The notes beneath the pieces were generated by a model, which worked only from the letters and a program-made list of their open reading frames with translations, was not told where the DNA came from and searched no databases. This document shows, piece after piece, positions 57,710 through 64,000 of a DNA stretch of 64,000 nucleotides. How positions within the stretch are numbered: position 1 is the first letter of the stretch; each line of letters opens with the position of its first letter. A program made the position numbers and the translations under genes. The stretch is taken from assembly GCA_963965975.1 (NCBI GenBank), contig OZ014419.1, positions 3,194,677 through 3,258,676 on the forward strand, read 5' to 3'. The stretch is from Xestospongia bergquistia (taxonomy: Eukaryota; Porifera; Demospongiae; Haplosclerida; Petrosiidae).

Positions 57710-58384
57710 CTGGCTATGTTTAACTGCTCTGTGTGTCATTGATGAAGAACATACTATTGCTATCTCCTAGGGACAATGGGTAAGACAAGATGGCAAACTT
57801 CATATGAGAGAGAATTATTTATAACAATGTCATTTTCATCCTTTTAACCTCTATATAATAATTATGATGATGGCGAAAATAAAGCTCTTATATTATGTAA
57901 TCATTGTGAAAAATGTGAGTGTGTACTACATTATCACAAATGTACTGATAACAATGAATGACAAGTGGAACATAGCTGATCCGAGTGACACTTTCTCCAA
58001 ATGTTCAAAGAAGCTGTGAAAATGGATCTTCATGAATGGTGTGGTCATATCAAACTCTATTGGACTATATCATTAGCTGACTCTTGTACTTTGAATGGAA
58101 CGGTTGAATTCAAATTACTGTAGGAGGCAAGGAAATACAATATAAATATTCACTGATACTGTTAGTCTCTAATTTATTACCAACTACTATACCTCATTTA
58201 GCTTCACTACAACCCAAGGTATTGTATCTGTTTGCCCATCTGTTCATCTGTAACATACCTCTCATCCATTCATCATTTAATCCATCCATTCATAAGTCTG
58301 TGACCTGTTCATTCATTGATTTATTCATCTGTCCATCCATCCATCAATTACCAATGTACTTTGTCCTTACTTTATTTAGTCATC

Positions 58385-59493
58385 ATTATCAATATTGGAT
58401 ATGGTACAATGTACACTTTCTGTTGTATCTTCAACTGTATAAGAACTTAAAAATCTTCTCGGGGAAACAAATGGCTATTTAGATGCTAAAGTAACTCATT
58501 GAATTTTACTATCATTGCAAACAAACCTCAGCCTCACATTTCAGAGTCCAATTTCCAGACCAGGTTTAGAAGATAAGTCTGAAATTTGAACCTAAATGTG
58601 GTTGTACAAGAAGACAAACTGTGGCCAGTTTGTTAATTCTGCATAAAGAAAGCCAGTGATAGTGAAGCTCCACTCACTACAGAGTATCATAGTATTAATT
58701 GAGACAATCTATATTTCTGATTTCAACACTTTGGATTAGACATTCCTGCTAGACTGGTTCTCATACCAGGTATGTCCTGATTCCTGAACTACATATACCA
58801 CTAAAAGAATCCATTTCTTGACTTATCTGTTTTATCCATTCATTCAAACACTCTCCATCCATTCATATAACCACCCATCCATTTGTCCATCTATTTGTTC
58901 ATTCAGCCAGCCATCTAGCCATTCATCCATTTATCCATTAATCTATATAATATTTATTTAATTTAGGTAATGAAGTACATATTATAGTTAATACTGAAAC
59001 AGAATATGAGAAAAGAGACAAATCCAATCATTCTATCATCAAATGTCAACTTATTGGTTAAGAATGATCAAGAGAAAGCAAACAGTTGATAGTCATGTGA
59101 GAATCATGTGATCATAATAGAGATGTCATATGAGAATCATGTGATCATAATAGAGATGTCATGTGAGAATTATGTGATCATAATACATATGTCACTACTG
59201 TTTTCTCTCTTTAATGTTTGTCTCTGTTGGAGAAAGAGTTAGTTAGCTATGTGCACTGGTATAATCCTCACTGATGATTTTAACCTTCCATATCCTGGTC
59301 ACTGAAATAAATACATGATGCCAGTTATTATTGTCTGTATGTACCATGTGCTACCATCAACTAGTGTACTTTGATTGACCTCTCCTTTTTTAATAGAATT
59401 ACCTGTTTATCCTAATGATACTGAAAAAGCTGATATGAGAATTGTTCTAGCTGCTGTTCAAGAGGTAATGATATGACTTAATTCTTTACAATA

Positions 59494-59539
<46 letters not shown>

Positions 59540-61020
59540 ATCTATCTATGTCTCTAGTTACTTCTTGGTTCTGTAGCTCAACAGATGGTTCTTCTGTCTG
59601 CATGTACATGTACCACGATGATACTATGAGCAATAATCTGAATAGTGGATCTACTGAAACCTTCTAAGAATCTCAATGATGAACATGTGCTATGCCTTAT
59701 TTTATTACTGTGGCCTACGATAAAGCAATCAAGATATTTGCAGCCTTCATTCATATTGATAACCAGAGGACTCTGGAGTAAGAATGGATGAATAGATGGA
59801 CGGATGGGTAGATTGATGGATGGATAGAATTAGATTTTTAAAAAAGAGAAATAGATTTATAGGTGATTGGACAAAGAGATATGTAGATAAGTAGTTAATA
59901 TTTCTATCTACTAGTCATGATGGTTAAAAGACTCTCATAGTACTTGAAGTTGATGAACAGTGTAAAATTGTGCATTTAGATGGAGTTCAAAATAACACAT
60001 GAGCTAGACAAGTTGAAATAGTGGGTCAACCTGATGAACCTGCTACTATGCCTGTTCAACTACTACTGTTGCTATGCAAAAAGAGTGTAAAATTGAGATA
60101 CTTAGATTAATTAGATTATTGACTTCATGGGTAAGGAAAATTGATGTACTGTTGCATCATTCATTCATCCATCCAATGGCAACCATCTATTCATTCATAT
60201 AATTTTATTCACTTACCTATCTATCCATCTATACATTCAGATATTTGGTGGTCTCCTATTGTCTATCACTCAATCCAAAGAAAGAGAAGAACAGAGATTC
60301 TGTTAATACAAGATCTCATCTCTCTTCTACACAGTGCTTCTGCTGGAATTAAACTTCAAGTAAGAAAGCAGATATACTGCAATGTTGCATGAGTAGTCCC
60401 TCTTGTTCCTTCATCTATCCATCAATTTATTCATTCATTTACCACTGTATTTAGCTGTTTATTTATTTTGCAGTTTATCTCCTGTACCATAACTTCCATT
60501 AAAAATCCAATTATCACATACATATGCGTGTATATTATAACATGTAATTATTGTATTAGGTATATTCTCTATTACGACGTATTCTTCCATATATTAAACC
60601 AAGAGACTTTGTTACAGTGACTGACCACTTCTGGGTTACAGTGCTATAACTGAGGCAGTTAATTCAGGTGCTACTATCAATCAACTTGGCCTCCTAGACT
60701 GTTAATGTGTCCACCCATGTGTTAAAAACCACCACTTTTATATTTACATGTCCAATAATGCTGTCAGTTAAGTTGCCCAATGGTACTTAGATGGATAAAG
60801 TTTCACCATACCTCGTAGCTATGTTTAACTGCTCTGTGTCTCATTGATGAAGAACATACTGTTGCTGTCTTCTAGGGACAACGGCTAGGACAAGATGGCA
60901 AACTTCAGATGAAGTATGTTTAAGTAAGAGAGAATTATTTATAACAATGTTATTCTTGTTCTTTTACCCTCTATGTGATAATTGTGATGACAGTGGACTC
61001 TTTTATTATGTAATCATCGC
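58385..61020 (+). pseudogene. MYCBP2/PHR-type E3 ligase pseudogene, tandem unit 2, cut by rDNA
   Basis: Pieces in order: 58395-58600 (decayed copy of the unit 1 start), 58730-58770 (HFGLDIPARLVLIP), 58968-59060 (GNEVHIIVNTETEYEKRDKS), 59397-59464 (LPVYPNDTEKADMRIVLAAV), 60070-60130 (ECKIEILRLIRLLTSW), 60303-60360 (LIQDLISLLHSASAGIKLQ), 60561-60625 (VYSLLRRILPYIKPRDF), 60632-60700 (SAITEAVNSGATINQ, then a 1-base loss) and 60825-60900 (LTALCLIDEEHTVAV, TAG at 60873-60875, GQRLGQDGKLQM). The next exon starts like unit 1 (..TCTTTTATTATGTAATCAT) and is cut at about 61020 by GC-rich rDNA spacer. The phrases LIQDLISLLHSAS and SLLRRILP match the human MYCBP2 order. Confidence 0.72.
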
Positions 61021-62277
61021 TCTCCTTGGTTAAAGGCACCGTCGAGACTTTGTTCCCGAGTACACGACCTGACAAGATTTCGGCCCCAAGCGTCCGGCAG
61101 GATGACTGATCTTTCAGGCGACTATTCGTCTGAGGAGCGAGGCCGACTTTCCATCGGTGGGAAATGTGAGGGTAGGCAGGCCGACACGAATCCGGCCCGA
61201 AGCGTCCGGCAGGATGACTGATCTTTCAGGCGACTATCCGTCTGAGGAGCGAGGCCGACTTTCCATCTGTTGGAAGTGTGAGGGTAGATAGGCCGACACG
61301 AATCCGATCCGAAGTGTCCGGCAGGATGACTGATCTTTCAGGCGACTCTACGTCTGAAGAGCGAGGCCGACTTTCCATCGGTGGGAAATGTGAGGGTAGG
61401 CAGGCCGACACGAATCCGGCCCGAAGCGTCCGGCAGGATGACTGATCTTTCAGGCGACTCTCCGTCTGAAGAGCGAGGCCGACTTTCCATCGGTGGGAAA
61501 TGTGAGGGTAGGCAGGCCGACACGAATCCGGCCTGAAGCGTCCGGCAGACGGATTCATCCTTCAGGGGAAGTATCCGTCCGAGAAGTCGGGCCGACAACG
61601 GGGAAGGCGTCGAGCGGTTTCCCTGGAGAAGCATTCTCGGTTGGTGCTTTAGATGAGAGGGGAGGGAGTCGATGTCTGAATTTGCTTTCTGTTTGGGAGC
61701 TGCATATTCTGTCGTGTGCTCGGACTCCTCTCTGTCAGGCGTGTGGCGGGCACTGTACGTGGCAAGGTGGATGCGCCGAATGGTCGTGTTCGTCTTGTTC
61801 GGAGTGTCCTTTTGGGTGTTATGAAGCGATCTGTTCTCCCTTTAACCGAGACGGAGGGCAGCATCGTAGACTAGTCAGGCGTTGCAACGAGGTTGCTTTC
61901 GTGACGCTGTGGTTGAGTGGGGCCTTCAACAAGGAGGTTTCGTTCAATTCGTCGTCGCGAAGGGAGTGTGCACGAAGCTCTGGTGTGTGAGCTGTTGTGC
62001 TTTCTCCTAGTGGCGTTGGGTGTTCGTTGACAAGATATCGTGCTGTTCGTTGTCGAGTCCCTGCAGTTGACGACGACGACTGTTTGTCGCAGTCGCTGCA
62101 ATGCATGCCGCTGGCCTCCAAGGGAGGTTGCCCAGTTCGGTGACTCTTACCTGACGTGGCAGCGGTTTGTGTCGCTCTGAGCAGTAGGGAAGAAATTTTG
62201 TGAGTTTCGTCGGTGGAGGGTTCCACGACAGCTTGTGATAACGGGCGTGTGCCTGTGCCTGTGCTGGAAGGGACGAA
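61021..62277 (+). other. rDNA-type intergenic/external spacer
   Basis: Base composition changes abruptly to GC-rich at about 61021 (ctctccttggttaaaggcac). The block contains the 112-bp repeats and then unique GC-rich sequence without convincing coding content; the open frames here on both strands are composition artefacts. It is probably IGS or 5' ETS of the ribosomal unit. It joins directly to the middle of the 18S gene at about 62278. Confidence 0.65.
61088..61552. repeat. 112-bp tandem spacer repeats, four copies plus a partial
   Basis: Units start at 61088, 61200, 61312 and 61424, with a partial fifth at 61536; each begins aag(c/t)gtccggcagg. The period is exactly 112 bp in all intervals. 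Units differ by scattered substitutions (for example cgactattcg, cgactatccg, cgactctacg, cgactctccg). Arrays like this are typical of rDNA intergenic spacers, where they act as enhancers or promoters for RNA polymerase I. Confidence 0.93.
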
Positions 62278-62641
62278 GCTGTTCTTAGTTGGTGGAGTGA
62301 TTTGTCTGGTTGATTCCGTTAACGAACGAGACCTTAACCTGCTAACTAGTCGTGCCGTTTCCGAACGGCGGGCGTCGCGTCCGCGTCGGGGCAGCCGCCT
62401 GGCGGGTGCCTCGTCGGCAGCCGGCGTCCCGGCTCGCAGCCAGGCGGCTTCTTAGAGGGACACTCGGCGTTTCAGCCGGGGGAGGAGTGAGGCAATAACA
62501 GGTCTGTGATGCCCTTAGATGTTCTGGGCCGCACGCGCGCTACACTGACGGAGGCAGCGAGCGTGTCCTTCGCCGGGAGGTGCGGGCAATCTTGCGAGTC
62601 TCCGTCGTGCTGGGGATAGATGGTTGCAATTGTCGATCTTG

Positions 62642-62680
<39 letters not shown>

Positions 62681-62685
62681 CTGAT

Positions 62686-62733
<48 letters not shown>

Positions 62734-62818
62734 CGGTTTAGTGAGAACTTCGGATTGGAGCCTTGGCGTCCGGCGACGGTCGCCCGGGAGTTTCCGAGAA
62801 GTCGTTCTAATTGCGTCG

Positions 62819-62878
<60 letters not shown>
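62278..62878 (+). rRNA. 18S rRNA, 3' third only (5'-truncated)
   Basis: From 'gttcttagttggtggagtga' (62281) the sequence follows the universal 18S: 'ccgttaacgaacgagacct', 'gatgcccttagatgttctgg', 'tgtacacaccgcccgtcgct' and the 3' end 'gtaggtgaacctgcggaagg' + atcatta at 62878. Only about 600 of the expected 1800 nt are present. Upstream of 62278 the sequence is spacer, not 18S. The conserved 'ggttaattcc' reads 'ggttgattcc'. As it stands this cannot make a functional small-subunit RNA. Confidence 0.95.
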
Positions 62879-63090
62879 CCGGTGTGCGTTCGGGACGCGT
62901 TTTGGCGTTTCGTTCTCTGTCGGTTCGGTCGGGCGTTGTTTATAACCGATCGAGTGTGCACGATGGCTCGCCCGCTCGTTTGGGCACTTTTTTCACGAAC
63001 GTGAAAAGTGCCCCCGGGCTTTTGTCGAGCTGATTTTTTCGTCCATTTTCTGATGTCTGTCCCGAGTCTTTATTTAAAGGTATGGAAGTA
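62879..63090 (+). other. Internal transcribed spacer 1
   Basis: 212 bp between the 18S 3' end and the 5.8S start. It contains a hairpin-forming pair 'gggcacttttttcacgaacg' / 'gtgaaaagtgccc' at about 62981-63014. Confidence 0.9.
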
Positions 63091-63247
63091 CAACTTCCAA
63101 CGGTGGATCCCTTGGCTCGCGCGTCGATGAAGACCGTAGCAAAGCGCGACAGTGTGTTGTGAATTGCAGAATTCAGTGAATCATCGAATTGTCGAACGCA
63201 CATTGCGCCTTGCCGGCTCTCCGGCGAGGCACGTTCGGCTGAGGGCC
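63091..63247 (+). rRNA. 5.8S rRNA
   Basis: It starts 'caacttccaacggtggatcc' and contains 'gtgaattgcagaattcagtg' and 'cgaacgcacattgcgcc', with the terminal stem 'gccggctctccggc'. Length is about 157 nt, as expected. Two conserved motifs differ from the usual animal form: 'gatgaagaccgtagc' for gatgaagaacgcagc, and 'atcgaattgtcgaacgca' for the usual ..tttgaacgca. Ends are estimated. Confidence 0.93.
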
Positions 63248-63460
63248 GTTAAAATTGTCTGTAGCCATTCGACTCTCGACGTAGCTGCCAGCAGGGGAGA
63301 GAGTCGACTGTTGGTCGAGGGCCGTCGCTTAAGGAAGTCGAAGAGGGCACCTCCAGTGTGAGTTGGCGTGTGGTGGTCGTGCTCAGTTGCGGGAAGGTAT
63401 AGCCGGCGGTTGCAGGCGCACATTTCCCCTAGAACTGGGCACGGGTGTCTGAACTACATG
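63248..63460 (+). other. Internal transcribed spacer 2
   Basis: About 210 bp between 5.8S and 28S, GC-rich, with a long potential stem around 'cgactctcgacgtagctgcc' and 'ggagagagtcg'. Confidence 0.88.
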
Positions 63461-64000
63461 CGGCCTCAGATCGAGCGAGAGCTACCCGCTGAACTTAAGC
63501 ATATCAATAAGCGGAGGAAGAGAAACCAACTGGGATTCCCTCAGTAACGGCGAGCGAAGTGGGAAGATCGTGCCCAGGTCTGAAATCTCCGGCCTGACCC
63601 AAGTGTGGCCGGCGAATTGTGGTCTGGAGAGCTGGACTGTCCCGAAGTCACCGGTCCTGTTGGGGCCCGAAGTCGACTTGGAACGGCGTGCCGGAGAGGG
63701 TGAGAGCCCCGTAGGCGCCCAGAAACCTGGATCGGCGGGACGAGGGTCCGGACTCGTTGAGTCGGGTTGTTTGAGATTGCAGCCCCAATCGGGTGGTAGA
63801 CTCCATCCAAGGCTGAATACGTGCGCGAGTCCGATAGCGGACAAGTACCGTGAGGGAAAGGTGAAAAGCACTTTGAAGAGAGAGTTCAAGAGACCGTGAA
63901 ACCGTTGGGAGGGAAGCTCGGGGTGTCGAGGCGGTCTGTGGGTCTGCGAGTTCATCGGTCCGTGGTGGCGGCGGCCCTTCAGAGGGTCTGTTACTTCGAC
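63461..64000 (+). rRNA. 28S rRNA, 5' part (runs off the window)
   Basis: It begins 'cggcctcagatcgagcgaga', then the conserved 'gcatatcaataagcggagga', 'agtaacggcgagcgaagtgg' and 'aagtaccgtgagggaaaggt' with 'gaaaccgttgggagggaagc', and enters the D2 expansion segment at the window end. About 540 nt are visible and look intact. Confidence 0.95.

Larger units (their letters stand above)
56630..58180 (+). pseudogene. MYCBP2/PHR-type E3 ligase pseudogene, tandem unit 1
   Basis: Recognisable pieces in order: 56636-56818 (MVQWTLSVVSSKKKSSWE.., stop), 57236-57275 (GNKVRIIVNAE), 57710-57830 (LTALCVIDEEHTIAIS, in-frame TAG at 57768-57770, GQWVRQDGKLHM), 57868-57960 (DDGENKALILCNHCEKC..HYH) and 57995-58125 (MFKEAVKMDLHEWCGHIKLY and SLADSC). 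The last two match the human MYCBP2 zinc-finger and the 'VDLHEGCGRTKLFW' segment that precede its RING. MYCBP2 is a very large neuronal E3 ligase. Here several stops and frame changes interrupt the reading, and introns are filled with CCAT, CA and TC repeats. Unit 2 downstream repeats the first parts, introns included. Confidence 0.72.

Noticed and set aside
61226-61990. Long open frames on both strands in the GC-rich spacer (for example 110 and 165 aa).
   Set aside because: They follow the 112-bp repeats and high GC; they overlap on opposite strands and have no domain or splice signals. Composition artefacts in rDNA spacer.
62213-63955. Several open frames inside 18S, ITS and 28S.
   Set aside because: They lie within conserved ribosomal RNA sequence.

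Overview
The window is 64 kb of animal nuclear DNA. The first 61 kb is AT-rich and gene-dense. Most introns are tiny (about 45-120 nt), with a few of 0.5-1.2 kb. The last 3 kb is GC-rich ribosomal DNA (18S 3' part, ITS1, 5.8S, ITS2, 28S 5' part). The gene content is metazoan: ECT2, a furin-type convertase, acid sphingomyelinase, complexin, EFA6, a MYCBP2-like E3 and SRCR domains. Compact introns, high AT, a giant beta-helix membrane protein and SRCR material make a sponge (demosponge) my best guess. I cannot prove this without a search. All splice sites were read by eye; for the genes with exon lists the reading phases were checked exon by exon.

Layout. 0.2-0.8 kb: a small 3CxxC zinc-finger gene (+). 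0.8-6.1 kb: gene-poor DNA with a 'TTTTAGTTAACTAAAAC' repeat and a clean hAT-type MITE. 6.1-9.6 kb: acid sphingomyelinase (-). 10.6-11.0 kb: complexin (-), followed by ribosomal protein RPS14 (-, 11.2-12.9 kb). 13.1-19.4 kb: a PDZ-Sec7-PH Arf6 exchange factor of the EFA6/PSD type (+), probably sharing a bidirectional promoter with RPS14. 20.0-25.2 kb: ECT2 RhoGEF (-). Only 86 bp separates its start from the stop of a furin-like convertase (-, 25.3-29.0 kb). 31.4 kb: a 69-aa one-pass membrane protein. 33.1-42.6 kb: a 19-exon gene (+) for a 1261-aa secreted-beta-helix plus multi-pass membrane protein. 45.0-48.0 kb: a transposon-like remnant and then an intact zinc-dependent polyol/alcohol dehydrogenase (+).

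From about 48.5 kb to 61.0 kb the character changes. Recognisable genes are present, but all are broken by in-frame stops and frameshifts: an SRCR gene (-), a coiled-coil gene (+), a dynein-regulatory-complex DRC9/IQCG-like gene (-), and MYCBP2/PHR-type E3 ligase pieces in a tandem and an inverted duplicate. This pseudogene belt ends abruptly at about 61.02 kb, inside a MYCBP2-like exon, where rDNA spacer with exact 112-bp repeats begins. The spacer joins the 18S gene internally, so about two thirds of 18S is missing. Either this is a true edge of a nucleolar organiser with decayed flanks, or it is an assembly join.

The intact genes do not form one pathway. They are ordinary housekeeping, membrane-traffic and cytokinesis genes. 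The most novel-looking items are the beta-helix multi-pass protein, the rDNA border with its pseudogene belt, and the hAT MITE with dense internal GTGCTT/AAGCAC repeats.
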